Source: Leptolyngbya sp. Cla-17 (lineage in GTDB: Bacteria > Cyanobacteriota > Cyanobacteriia > Leptolyngbyales > Leptolyngbyaceae). Taken from it: a DNA stretch of 64,000 bases. Both the position numbers and the translations under genes were made by a program. Positions 1-8,737 of this stretch are shown piece by piece. How positions within the stretch are numbered: position 1 is the stretch's first letter; each line of letters opens with the position of its first letter. The stretch spans positions 1,054,001 through 1,118,000 of the forward strand of contig NZ_JAEVYN010000001.1 in assembly GCF_016807185.1 (NCBI RefSeq), in the 5' to 3' direction. The notes beneath the pieces are model-generated. The model did no database searches. It was not told the DNA's origin and saw nothing but the letters and a program-made list of their open reading frames with translations.

Positions 1-154
1 ACCTGTGCTAAAGCTGGTGGCAACCTGGGAATAAGCCAAGAAATTTTTTTACGATAATGAAACTAGTACTCTATCCCGCGATCGTGTAATAGAAACTCTC
101 CTCAACTCAGTGCTGCATCGTTAAAGCCAATGGCTTTTGGCTCTTAGGTAAAAA

Positions 155-778
155 TCATCGCTCAGCCAAAATTGCATAAATATCCCGCTTCACTTGGTCT
201 AGCAAGTCGCGGACTCGATTCATCTGCTCTACATCTCCACTCCGCGCTACTTGAGCTACCACCGTTGCCAATTCCGTCGCCGTGTTTCGTAACTCAGTAA
301 ACGCTTGAGACTTGCCTGCCGCTGCCTCTCTTGCAGGATTGGGAGAACCGTTATCTTGTTGATTACGATCAGCTAAAAGCTGCCGACCCATATCGGTAAT
401 TGTGTAAATGCGCTTGCCGCCTTCCGGCACACTGGTCAAAAAGCCGCCTTCCTCAAGCATTTGCAGCGTGGGATAGACTGAACCCGGACTCAGACGACGA
501 AATCCTCCTTGGCGAGTTTCCATCTCTTTGATCAGGTCATAGCCATGGCTAGGATGATGAGATAGCAACTCCAAAAGAATGAACTTGACATCGCCACGTC
601 GAACGCGAGTGTCATCAGGGCGATCGCCTAAAAAATCCTCATCTCGATGTCGTCCGTAAGGTCTTCCGAAGGGGCGATCGCGGGGTCTTCCGTGGTGAAA
701 GCGATCGCTAACTGCTACTGGCTCAAAACCAACTTCTGCCCAGATTGGCATTGCCACATCGTTCCAAAACCTTCTCAT
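155..778 (-). CDS. PadR-family transcriptional regulator
   Basis: A 207-residue DNA-binding repressor of the PadR family. The winged-helix domain starts near residue 62 (DVKFILLELL) and carries the family signatures HGYDLIKEME and SPGSVYPTLQMLEE, followed by a GGKRIYTIT wing. It is preceded by an Arg/Gly/Asp-rich linker, as in many cyanobacterial PadR proteins, and ends in a helical tail (residues about 150-207) likely used for dimerisation. The ATG is chosen because GGATGAC lies 6 nt upstream. A 62-bp perfect palindrome starts 12 bp before the start codon, so autoregulation is likely. The inducer is unknown; PadR proteins often sense phenolics or drugs, but nothing here identifies the ligand. 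Confidence 0.9.
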   Translation of the reverse strand: MRRFWNDVAMPIWAEVGFEPVAVSDRFHHGRPRDRPFGRPYGRHRDEDFLGDRPDDTRVRRGDVKFILLELLSHHPSHGYDLIKEMETRQGGFRRLSPGSVYPTLQMLEEGGFLTSVPEGGKRIYTITDMGRQLLADRNQQDNGSPNPAREAAAGKSQAFTELRNTATELATVVAQVARSGDVEQMNRVRDLLDQVKRDIYAILAER

Positions 779-789
779 TTTTTGTCATC

Positions 790-851
790 CAATTACTGAG
801 TTCAGTATAGCGATATATCGCGATATATCGCTATACTGAACTCAGTAATTG
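790..851. promoter_or_regulatory. 62-bp perfect palindrome, probable PadR operator
   Basis: Positions 790-851 read identically on both strands without a mismatch. The centre is two tandem copies of the palindromic decamer CGATATATCG (811-820 and 821-830), flanked by arms containing TTCAGTATAG and ACTGAG. It lies between padR (start 778, leftward) and the AGE-family gene (start 1023, rightward). The likely role is a PadR-dimer operator, perhaps controlling both directions. If transcription of padR starts to its right, the transcript would also carry a 31-bp-arm hairpin just before the ribosome binding site. The symmetry is seen directly; the role is inferred. Confidence 0.75.
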
Positions 852-1022
852 ACAACATTAGGACGAAACACGGGTTGTTGCTGTAAATTTTCTGTTGGTA
901 TGGCATCTGCGTCAGGGTGTGGCATTTAGGCAATCAACTTGACGACTCAATTGCCGACTGACTGCCGAATGTTACGCCTCTACAGATCTCTGCACTCAAC
1001 GGAAATTTATAGGTGAAAAAAT

Positions 1023-2222
1023 ATGGCGCACAACATTCCAGCGATGGCTGAATATGCGAATCAGTACAAAAATGCTTTGCTCAACGATGTCATCCCCTTT
1101 TGGCAAAATCACTCGCTTGATCATCAATCTGGCGGCTACTTTACTTGTCTCGATCGCGCCGGAAAAGTTTACGACGCCGATAAATTCATCTGGCTGCAAA
1201 ATCGCCAACTGTGGATTTTTTCCACCTTCTATAATCAGCTAGAAAACCGAGCAGACTGGCTTAACATCGCCACTCACGGCGCTCAATTTCTGGCTCAACA
1301 TGGTAGAGATAGCGAGGGCAACTGGTACTTTGCCCTCGATCGCGGCGGCAATCCTCTAATCCAGCCCTACAACATTTTTTCCGATTGTTTCGCCGCAATG
1401 GCGTTTAGCAAATATGCCCAAGCATCGGGTGAGGGATGGGCAAAGGACATTGCGCTTCAGGCATATGACAATGTTTTGCGCCGAAAAGACAATCCCAAAG
1501 GCAAGTACACCAAAGCCTATCCCGGTACTCGCCCAATGAAAGCTCTGGCAGTGCCGATGATTTTAGCAAACCTGTCGCTAGAGATGGAGTGGCTTCTGCC
1601 CGATGATCAACTGGAACAAGTTTTGGCTGCCACTGTGCAGGAAGTGATGACTGATTTTTTGGATCAGGAAAGTGGCTTGATGATCGAGAATGTTGCCCCG
1701 GATGGCTCCCTGGTGGATTGTTTTGAGGGACGGTTGCTCAACCCGGGGCATGGGATTGAGGCGATGTGGTTCATCATGGATATTGCTCAACGTCGCAATG
1801 ATCTGTCAACTATTCAGCAAGCCGTGGATGTCATCTTGAATATTCTCAACGTTGCCTGGGATCAAACCTACGGCGGACTCTACTACTTCATGGATTCTCA
1901 AGGGCATCCGCCCCAACAATTGGAATGGGATCAAAAATTGTGGTGGGTGCATTTAGAGGCACTGGTGGCGCTGGCAATGGGCTATCGCCTCACCCGAAAT
2001 GAAGCCTGCTGGACGTGGTATCAAACCCTTCATGACTATACCTGGTCACACTTTGCTGACCCAGAGTTTGGCGAGTGGTTTGGCTATCTCAACCGTCGTG
2101 GAGAAGTGTTACTAGATTTGAAAGGTGGTAAATGGAAAGGCTGCTTTCATGTGCCACGAGCGTTGTATTTATGCTGGCAACAGTTTGAAGCATTAAAAAC
2201 AATTGATTCAATCAGCAATTGA
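1023..2222 (+). CDS. AGE-family sugar 2-epimerase/isomerase (N-acylglucosamine 2-epimerase family)
   Basis: A 399-residue protein of the AGE (renin-binding protein) family, an (alpha/alpha)6 barrel whose members epimerise N-acetylglucosamine to N-acetylmannosamine or isomerise mannose and related sugars. Visible signatures are the N-terminal GGYFTCLDRAG, the NPGHGIEAMW motif (catalytic-type His near residue 243), KLWWVHLEA, and the C-terminal GKWKGCFHVPRALY with a second conserved His near 376. The length fits the family. It is cytoplasmic with no signal peptide. It is transcribed toward the phosphohexomutase gene and reads away from the PadR palindrome. Substrate cannot be fixed from sequence; GlcNAc 2-epimerase is the usual cyanobacterial annotation. 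Confidence 0.88.
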   Translation: MAHNIPAMAEYANQYKNALLNDVIPFWQNHSLDHQSGGYFTCLDRAGKVYDADKFIWLQNRQLWIFSTFYNQLENRADWLNIATHGAQFLAQHGRDSEGNWYFALDRGGNPLIQPYNIFSDCFAAMAFSKYAQASGEGWAKDIALQAYDNVLRRKDNPKGKYTKAYPGTRPMKALAVPMILANLSLEMEWLLPDDQLEQVLAATVQEVMTDFLDQESGLMIENVAPDGSLVDCFEGRLLNPGHGIEAMWFIMDIAQRRNDLSTIQQAVDVILNILNVAWDQTYGGLYYFMDSQGHPPQQLEWDQKLWWVHLEALVALAMGYRLTRNEACWTWYQTLHDYTWSHFADPEFGEWFGYLNRRGEVLLDLKGGKWKGCFHVPRALYLCWQQFEALKTIDSISN

Positions 2223-2382
2223 GTTTAGTCAATCAGCAGTGCTTTATTCCCAAATTGCGAACGGTGATTACTCCATTCACTAAGTTATAGCGATCGCCAT
2301 TTGGCAAAGTCATCCATTCCTCATCCATCCGAATGGGTGTGTTTGAGGCGATCGCCAGTCTCTAGCTTTTATTCCTTAATGC

Positions 2383-3846
2383 CTAGGCGTTATTTGCCCA
2401 TTCCCTCGCCCAGTCAAGAGTCTCATGAACCTGATCCAAGGTTTTTGCTTCCGAGTAAAGCCGCAAAACGGGTTCCGTGCCGCTGAAGCGGATCAGCAGC
2501 CAGCGTCCATCTTCCAATCGAAATTTGTAACCATCGATTGCCAATACATCCACTACTTTTTGCCCAGCAATTTCGGTCAGGGGTTGGCTTTCTAATTGGT
2601 TCAACAGTCGCGCCCGTGCTTCCATCCCAGACAATGGTAAATCGATGCGATCGTAGCTAGAGAAGAAATCGGCGCGGGTTTGCAGGTCGTGGTAAATGTC
2701 GCTGAGGTCGGCGTTGAACTTGACGATCGCTTCTAACACATACAACGCCGACAGCAGGGCATCCCGTTCAGGGATATGGTTGCCATAGCCAATGCCACCA
2801 GATTCTTCGCCGCCAATTAACACCGGGGTTTCTAACATGCGATCGGCAATATATTTATAGCCAATCGGCGTTTCATAGACGGACAAGTTGTGCAACGCCG
2901 CCACTTTGGGCATCAAATCTGAACCGCTGATGGTTTTGATGAATTCACCCGTAAAGCCGCGATGGACAACGAGATGCTCCATCAAAATTGGGATGAGAAT
3001 TTGGGAGCTGAGGAAGTTGCCCTGTCCATCGACTGCCGCAATGCGATCGCTGTCGCCATCAAACACCAACGCCACTACTAATCCAGTTGGGTGCTGTTGT
3101 CGATGGCTGTGAACCTGATGGAATAGTTCAGCCATATACTTGGGCAGTGGTTCGGGTGCGCCACCACCAAACAACGGATCGCGATCGCTGTTCACTTCGC
3201 GAATGGCAATGCCCAGCAATTGCTCCAAGCCGCCTGCTGCGGCACCATGCATCACATCTGCAAACACCGTCAGTTCACCGGTTTGAATCGCATCCCGAAT
3301 CATGGAAATATCCACCTTCGTTCGTAGCCCTTCGCAGTAGCTTGTCCAGGGATTGAAGGTGGTGAGGCTGCCACTCTTGGCAGCGGGAGTAAACCCTTGG
3401 GGCAACCGCGCTTCAATTTGCTGTGTTACCGCTGGTGAAACAGAGCCGCCAAAGGCTCCTTTGACTTTCAAGCCAGAATATTTGCCAGGATTGTGGCTCG
3501 CAGTGATCACCAACGCGCCTAGGGCATTTTGCTGTTTTGCTGCCCAGCTAAAAGCGGGAGTGGGTGCGTAGCCATCCGACAGCAGGACATCAAATCCAGC
3601 TTGTTGAACGGACTCCGCTACTGCCGCCGCAAATTCTTCTGACAAAAAGCGGCGATCGTAGCCCACGATGACGGTGCGGCTGTTGTTGGTTTCGCTGCTA
3701 TAGTTTTCTGCTAGCACTTGTGCCGCGATCGCTGCCACATAGCGCACCCGCTCAAACGTAAACTCTGCCGCAATCACACCCCGCCAACCATCTGTCCCAA
3801 ACTTGATGCCGTCAATCAATGCCGCAGTCGGAGTGGATTGAGTCAT
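2383..3846 (-). CDS. Phosphoglucomutase/phosphomannomutase family protein
   Basis: An alpha-D-phosphohexomutase that moves phosphate between C1 and C6 of a hexose phosphate through a phosphoserine. All four family signatures are present: N-terminal GTDGWRG, the active-site loop TASHNP with Ser near residue 117, the Mg-binding loop DGDSDR, the sugar-binding loop GEESGG, and the C-terminal phosphate loop RFSGTEP. The start at 3846 (MTQSTP) gives 487 residues; an upstream ATG would add 14 residues (MRGIPMKKVRG) that do not resemble the family. The ends of this gene and the AGE gene converge with about 160 bp between them. Whether glucose or mannose phosphate is preferred cannot be told. Confidence 0.9.
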   Translation of the reverse strand: MTQSTPTAALIDGIKFGTDGWRGVIAAEFTFERVRYVAAIAAQVLAENYSSETNNSRTVIVGYDRRFLSEEFAAAVAESVQQAGFDVLLSDGYAPTPAFSWAAKQQNALGALVITASHNPGKYSGLKVKGAFGGSVSPAVTQQIEARLPQGFTPAAKSGSLTTFNPWTSYCEGLRTKVDISMIRDAIQTGELTVFADVMHGAAAGGLEQLLGIAIREVNSDRDPLFGGGAPEPLPKYMAELFHQVHSHRQQHPTGLVVALVFDGDSDRIAAVDGQGNFLSSQILIPILMEHLVVHRGFTGEFIKTISGSDLMPKVAALHNLSVYETPIGYKYIADRMLETPVLIGGEESGGIGYGNHIPERDALLSALYVLEAIVKFNADLSDIYHDLQTRADFFSSYDRIDLPLSGMEARARLLNQLESQPLTEIAGQKVVDVLAIDGYKFRLEDGRWLLIRFSGTEPVLRLYSEAKTLDQVHETLDWAREWANNA

Positions 3847-3946
3847 AAACACGTTGCCTCGCACTTTTTTCATTGGGATTCCCCTCACGAGTGTATTCGC
3901 AACCGCAGGCGATCATCCACCCCTAAACAATGAACTCATCAAATCC

Positions 3947-4906
3947 TTACCAGCTACCGCCAGACCCGCCGCCATCACTACTGCCACCGCCAAAGTCGCT
4001 GCTGCCGCTATCACTGCTGGAACTGTAGCTGGAAGAACTATCGCTGGAAGAACTATCGCTGGAACTGTAACTGGAAGGACTATTGCTGGAACTGGAGCTG
4101 GAAGGACTATTGCTGGAACTGGAGCTGGAAGGACTATTGCTGGAACTGTAGCTGGAAGAACTATTGCTGGAAGAAATGTAGGAACTATCCCAGTCCGATG
4201 AACTACTGGAACTGTCGTTAGACGTTCTGGGACCTTGCTTAACTAAGTTCCGGCTTCTTAGCCCTTTCGCAATCTTAGAAACGATGGCATGGACAGGGAA
4301 GAAAAAGGCGACTGTAAATCCTCCCGCCAAAAGCCATAAGAGTAGATTCCATCGGGTGTTCATGGCATCTGATGCTTGAGCGGAATTGTTTGACGTAGGG
4401 GATGAGTCTAAAGCTTGGGCGATCGCCAGGGTTCCTGCCAAAGTGCCCTGATCAAACTTGCCTTGCTTGTATTGCGGTGTGACTTTTTGCGTCAGAATTA
4501 TTTCTACCTTAGAACTGGGTAACAGCGTCGTGAGTCCGGTGCCCGTTTCAATTTCGGTGCGGCGATCGTTTTTGGAAATCAAAAACAACACACCATTGTT
4601 TTTACCTTGCTTGCCAATTTTCCAGGTGTTGAACAACTCTGTGGCAAACGCTTTTGAAGATTGAGAAGGCTTGGTAGTTGGCACAGTCACCACAGCAATC
4701 TCACTGCCGTTCTTTGTTTCTAGCCCAGTGGCGATACGATTGATTTCTGCTTCTGTTTGCGGCGTGAGCAAATCGGCGGTATCCGCAACCCAACTGTTCA
4801 CCCGCCTCGGATTGAGGATATCTTGAACAGTAACCGCAAGGGCGATCGCAGATTGACTGAGAACGATAAGATTAACAATTCCAATCCCTACTATTGGTTT
4901 AATCAT
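3947..4906 (-). CDS. TPM-domain (YgcG/Psb32-like) membrane protein with serine-rich tail
   Basis: About 319 residues: a signal sequence (MIKPIVGIGIVNLIV...AIALA), a TPM domain (VNSWVADTADLLT ... GSEIAVVTVPT ... GVLFLISKNDRR), a central membrane segment (NLLLWLLAGGFTVAFFF), and a low-complexity tail of Ser with Asn, Pro, Asp and Tyr ending in a GGGSSDGGGSGGSW-type terminus, typical of YgcG-like proteins. TPM domains occur in thylakoid repair proteins (Psb32/TLP18.3) and in bacterial membrane proteins of unclear role. The start at 4906 places the hydrophobic segment at the N-terminus; an upstream start at 4954 would add a Ser-rich 16-residue lead. The tail contains a 27-bp minisatellite encoding NSPSSSSSS-like units. 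Confidence 0.8.
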   Translation of the reverse strand: MIKPIVGIGIVNLIVLSQSAIALAVTVQDILNPRRVNSWVADTADLLTPQTEAEINRIATGLETKNGSEIAVVTVPTTKPSQSSKAFATELFNTWKIGKQGKNNGVLFLISKNDRRTEIETGTGLTTLLPSSKVEIILTQKVTPQYKQGKFDQGTLAGTLAIAQALDSSPTSNNSAQASDAMNTRWNLLLWLLAGGFTVAFFFPVHAIVSKIAKGLRSRNLVKQGPRTSNDSSSSSSDWDSSYISSSNSSSSYSSSNSPSSSSSSNSPSSSSSSNSPSSYSSSDSSSSDSSSSYSSSSDSGSSDFGGGSSDGGGSGGSW

Positions 4907-4965
4907 CTGCGGTTGTGCTCTCAGGATTGAAGAACTACTGCTGCTTTCAAGCAATAAATGCCAGG

Positions 4966-5378
4966 TTACAGATGGGAAATTGCCCGATTGACGCGATCGG
5001 GAATGGGTTCCACTTCGCCCGCCTTTTTGAATGTGATCAGGCGTTCATAGCGCGTGTTGCCATCATCATCTTTGCCCACGCTGCGGCTAAACCAAATTGC
5101 CTCACCAAATTTATTTGTGGGCGATCGCCGGGTGAACTGCTGCCCATTCCATTCTACGATCGCGGCTCCAGAGGGATCAGATTGCACGATGGTTGCCCCA
5201 ATCATCGCCCAGTCGAAGCTGCGAAACTCTTCCAGTGTTTTTTGATAGTTGGGCGCTGCCTGGCTGACGGGGGCTAACCGTTCCAGCGATGCGGCAATGC
5301 GCTCCATGCAGTGGCTTGGCGCTGTTGAACCTCTAGCCACTGCTGCCATTGGTCCTGATTCAATAGGTCTTGATTCAT
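4966..5378 (-). CDS. Small conserved cyanobacterial protein (ssDNA-binding-like?), apparent frameshift near the N-terminus
   Basis: The C-terminal 114 residues (from MERIAASLERLAP at 5307) match a small cyanobacterial family I remember being annotated as single-stranded DNA-binding-like: FRSFDWAMIGA, VVEW-like IVEWNGQQFTRR, NKFGEAIWFSR, RLITFKKAGE, PIPDRVNR. In the continuous frame the only way further upstream is a poor TTG start with an unlikely N-terminus. In the +1 frame, an ATG at 5378 gives a plausible family-like start, MNQDLLNQDQWQQWLEVQQR followed by QATA. Adding one base near 5308 joins the two as QATA-MERIAAS. So either a one-base deletion has occurred or the assembly has an error. 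If the gene is intact, a short form from 5307 would be made. The function is not established. Confidence 0.6.
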
Positions 5379-5465
5379 AGATGGTTATTTTCAATCAATC
5401 ATTCTATTTTCGCGCTTATCAAAGGTCTTCGGTAGGATTGGAATGGTCTATTGTGCGGCTACATC

Positions 5466-6398
5466 ATGGCGTGGATTGAGTTGAGCCTGGATACAACTGC
5501 TGAAGCGGTGGATTGGGTTTGCACTCTGCTGGCGGAAGCTGAGAGTATAGAAAATCTCTCCATTACTAACTATCAGCCTCAAGCAGCTCCCGCTAGCTGG
5601 ATGTTTAGGCTGTGTTTTTATGTGCCGCACGATCGCCGATCAAGGACGCGGGTGGATGCGATCGCTGAACTTCTCGCGCCGCTGCATCGAACTGGTTTAA
5701 CCACAGAATTAGAGACCGCTGTTGTGGAGACTAAGTCTCTCACCGCATCCCAAAATTCCCCGATTCATCGCATTGGGCAGCGGTTTGTCGTGCTCGCAAC
5801 TGATGCTTATCAATCCAGCTCTGATGAAATTCTGTTGCGGCTGAAGCCGAGTCTTGCTTTTGGCAGTGGCTTACATCCCGCGACAATCCTGAGTTTGCGC
5901 TTGTTGGAACGGCGCGTAGCTCCTGGCATGAAAGCGCTGGATCTAGGCTGTGGGTCGGGAATTTTGAGCGTGGCGATCGCGAAACTAGGGGCGCAGGTGT
6001 TGGCGCTGGATAATGACGCGATCGCGGTGCAAGCGACCCAGGCAACGATTCAGGACAATCAGGTGGAGGCTCAAGTCACGGTGCAATGCGGCAGCTTGGG
6101 CAACGGCAGCAGCTTGGGACATTGGATGAGCAACACGCTAACCCAGGAAGTTGCCACTATTCAAGCCTCTAACCTGGATTTGATCGCCGCCAACATCCTG
6201 GGACGTATCCACATCACCCTTGCCGCTGACTACCGCAAAGCCTTGCGCCGAGAAGGACTGCTGATTACCGCTGGATTCAACACTGATCAGGAATCTGAAG
6301 TTGTCGCAGCACTGCAAGCCGTGGGGTTTGAAGCGCTGGAATATGAGCGATCGGAAGATTGGGTGGCGATCGCCTGGTCTAGCCGCCATTCACAATAG
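5466..6398 (+). CDS. prmA: Ribosomal protein L11 methyltransferase
   Basis: A 310-residue SAM-dependent enzyme that trimethylates ribosomal protein L11. The N-terminal L11-binding domain begins MAWIELSLDTTAEAVDWV. The catalytic domain holds the characteristic LAFGSGLHPAT (equivalent to the FGTG-H-TT motif), the SAM motif ALDLGCGSGILSVAIAKLG, and the post-I acidic loop ALDNDAIAV. IAANILGRI matches the family's NIL motif. The start at 5466 is preferred to 5451 because homologues begin at this W-I-E-L segment. The gene is divergent from the small protein on its left and convergent with the molybdopterin oxidoreductase on its right. Confidence 0.92.
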   Translation: MAWIELSLDTTAEAVDWVCTLLAEAESIENLSITNYQPQAAPASWMFRLCFYVPHDRRSRTRVDAIAELLAPLHRTGLTTELETAVVETKSLTASQNSPIHRIGQRFVVLATDAYQSSSDEILLRLKPSLAFGSGLHPATILSLRLLERRVAPGMKALDLGCGSGILSVAIAKLGAQVLALDNDAIAVQATQATIQDNQVEAQVTVQCGSLGNGSSLGHWMSNTLTQEVATIQASNLDLIAANILGRIHITLAADYRKALRREGLLITAGFNTDQESEVVAALQAVGFEALEYERSEDWVAIAWSSRHSQ

Positions 6399-6469
6399 AA
6401 GATAGATTTTGCCACGCCTTAAAACCATAGCAAGCAATTATTTGTTTTTCATCCTTTACAAAATAGTAC

Positions 6470-8737
6470 TTATGCATGAACTAAGACAGGCACTCGTTTA
6501 TAGGCCGGAGTGCCCGATCGCGTCTCCATTTCTGGATGAAAAATGGCATTGACTTCGGGATAAAACATCAACGCAGATCCGGGGCGAACTGAGCCATAAA
6601 TCACTTCAACTTGCTCTAGTTTGCCAACATTGCCTTGAACTGTAACCCGCTGATGTGCCTGCAATCCAGCTTGTTCTGCATCGGTTCGGCTCATCAAAAT
6701 GCAGTTGCGATGGGGCATCCCTCGATATTTATCATCAATTTTGTAAACCACTGTATTGTGCTGAGAATAGCTACGTCCTGTCATCAGGGCAACCACAATG
6801 CCTTGAGTTGATTCAGGCACTCCAAAATCTTTTAGCTCTGGTAAAGATAGGGCGGGTAAGGGAGTAGTGAACATGGCTGCTTTGCCGGAAGGCGTTGGAA
6901 AGTGTGGCTCCGTGATAATCCGTCCACTAATGGTAAATTCTTCATTGGTTTCATCGATCGCTGCCATCTTTTCAAATCCGGGAATGGTTTGGGCAATCAG
7001 TTGCCGCACATATTTCGTGTCTTGTAACTGCTGCCAATCAACTGGATCGTTGCCATGAATCCGATGCGCCAGTTCTGTTAAAAACGTCACTTCAGAAATT
7101 AGATCGGCATCTGTCAGATGGGTTTCGCCGGGGTCGTTGAATCGGACAAAATTATTGCCTGATTCCACCGTTGTTTTATAAGGATTCTCAAATCGATTGA
7201 GGACTGGAATCACAATCGTGTTGACCTTTGCCAATCCGTGAAAATGCCCCAGGTTTGGCTTTGTCGCCACGTAGATGATTGTTTCAATGTTGCCTAATGC
7301 CCGTTTCGCTTGAGCTGAGTCTGGGTTTGCCCCATATAAGTTGCCACCCAAACAAAGAAGCGTATCGACCTTGCCAGCATCCGCCGCTTCAATCAGCGAT
7401 CGCGTGTTGTAGCCTTTCACTGGACTGAGCGATCGCCCCAACAAGGTTTCTAGGGTTTGCTGAATCTCTTTTTTGAGATCCACCGTCACCCCCATCGATC
7501 CAAATCCCTGTACGTTGGAGTGTCCGCGCACTGGCATCACACCTGCGCCTTCTTTGCCCACATTGCCAGATAGCAAAGCCGTATTCGCAATGCTGTAAAC
7601 GTTGTCTACGCTATTTTTCTGCTGCGTGATGCCCATTGCCCATCCGAACACAACGCCCTTAGATGTGCCGATGATGGTTGCGGCAGCCTCAATTTCTGGT
7701 TGAGACACTCCACAGGTTGACGCGATCGTCTCCCAAGGGGTTACTCTTGCTTGCTCAACTACTGCTTCCCAACCTTCTGTATGGGCACGCAAATAATTTT
7801 CTTGAACAAAGCCTTGCTCCAACAAAGACTTTTGAATGCCTACAAACAGTGCGGTATCGCTACCAGGAATAGGTTGTAGATATAGAGATGCAATTTCGGA
7901 ACCCGGAACTAATGATTTGACTGGAAATGCTGGAGAACCAAACTTGACTAAGCCAATTTCCATGATTGGATTAATCACAATCACTTTGCCACCGCGATCG
8001 CGTAACTTGATCAATTCGTTCATCAAGCGGGGCTGATTATAAGACGGGTTTGAACCCGCTAGCACCACACAATCAGCCTTTTTCAAATTCTCCAGGCTAA
8101 CAATTGAGGTGCGTGTGCCAAACATCTTATTTAGCCCTGTAGTCGAGGGCGCGTGGCATAGGTCAGAGCAATCTGCCAAGTTATTAGAGCCTAAGGTCCG
8201 CATCATCAGTTGCAGCAGAAATGCAGCCTCATTTGAAGAACGCCCAGAACTGTAGGATGCAACCCGCTCAGGCGATTTGCGAAACGCTGCTTCGGCTATT
8301 TGATAGACCTCTTCCCATGAAATTCGCTCATAGTAAGACTTCTTTTCTCGCAAAATCATTGGATACCCTAACCGTCCCAGTCGGTCGGCTTCCATGGAGG
8401 TTAAGCGCTGAAGCTGATCCACACTTTGCTGCTCAAACACCTGCATCGGGACAGCAGGTTTGAGTTCCGCCGAAATCGATTCCACACTCTTCATGCAGCG
8501 CTGGAGCTTTTCACCTTCCTCATTGGTAAAGCCACCTTTTTGTCCACCCGTTCCCCAAGAACAAGATAGGCAGGCACTTTTATGCAGCAATGTTTTCCAT
8601 AGTTTGGGACCCTCAGGCGAAAGCGTATGTTTTGCCCAATATTCAATGATTGATAAACCACCCCCGATCGCTGGAGTTTCTGCGTTTTTCTCATTAAATG
8701 GAGGTACAGGCTGAACATTCTGCTGCGTGGAATCCAT
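6470..8737 (-). CDS. FdhF/YdeP-family molybdopterin oxidoreductase
   Basis: A 755-residue member of the YdeP branch of formate-dehydrogenase-alpha-like molybdoenzymes. Near the N-terminus CLSCSWGTGGQKGG provides the reduced cysteine motif typical of this branch. A molybdopterin domain follows (SSGRSSNEAAFLLQ, SDLCHAPSTTGL, VVLAGSNPSYNQPR, VMPVRGHSNVQG), and then the C-terminal dinucleotide-binding domain (TGRSYSQHNTV, VNAIFHPE). The protein appears cytoplasmic, with no twin-arginine signal. E. coli YdeP is linked to acid resistance, but the reaction of this family is unknown. No fdhD or cofactor-insertion gene lies next to it. Confidence 0.85.
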   Translation of the reverse strand: MDSTQQNVQPVPPFNEKNAETPAIGGGLSIIEYWAKHTLSPEGPKLWKTLLHKSACLSCSWGTGGQKGGFTNEEGEKLQRCMKSVESISAELKPAVPMQVFEQQSVDQLQRLTSMEADRLGRLGYPMILREKKSYYERISWEEVYQIAEAAFRKSPERVASYSSGRSSNEAAFLLQLMMRTLGSNNLADCSDLCHAPSTTGLNKMFGTRTSIVSLENLKKADCVVLAGSNPSYNQPRLMNELIKLRDRGGKVIVINPIMEIGLVKFGSPAFPVKSLVPGSEIASLYLQPIPGSDTALFVGIQKSLLEQGFVQENYLRAHTEGWEAVVEQARVTPWETIASTCGVSQPEIEAAATIIGTSKGVVFGWAMGITQQKNSVDNVYSIANTALLSGNVGKEGAGVMPVRGHSNVQGFGSMGVTVDLKKEIQQTLETLLGRSLSPVKGYNTRSLIEAADAGKVDTLLCLGGNLYGANPDSAQAKRALGNIETIIYVATKPNLGHFHGLAKVNTIVIPVLNRFENPYKTTVESGNNFVRFNDPGETHLTDADLISEVTFLTELAHRIHGNDPVDWQQLQDTKYVRQLIAQTIPGFEKMAAIDETNEEFTISGRIITEPHFPTPSGKAAMFTTPLPALSLPELKDFGVPESTQGIVVALMTGRSYSQHNTVVYKIDDKYRGMPHRNCILMSRTDAEQAGLQAHQRVTVQGNVGKLEQVEVIYGSVRPGSALMFYPEVNAIFHPEMETRSGTPAYKRVPVLVHA

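Noticed and set aside
3854..4201. Open frame on the plus strand with GRTIAGT-like repeats
   Set aside because: It is antisense to the serine-rich repeat tail of the TPM-domain gene; the repeats are only a reflection of that minisatellite.
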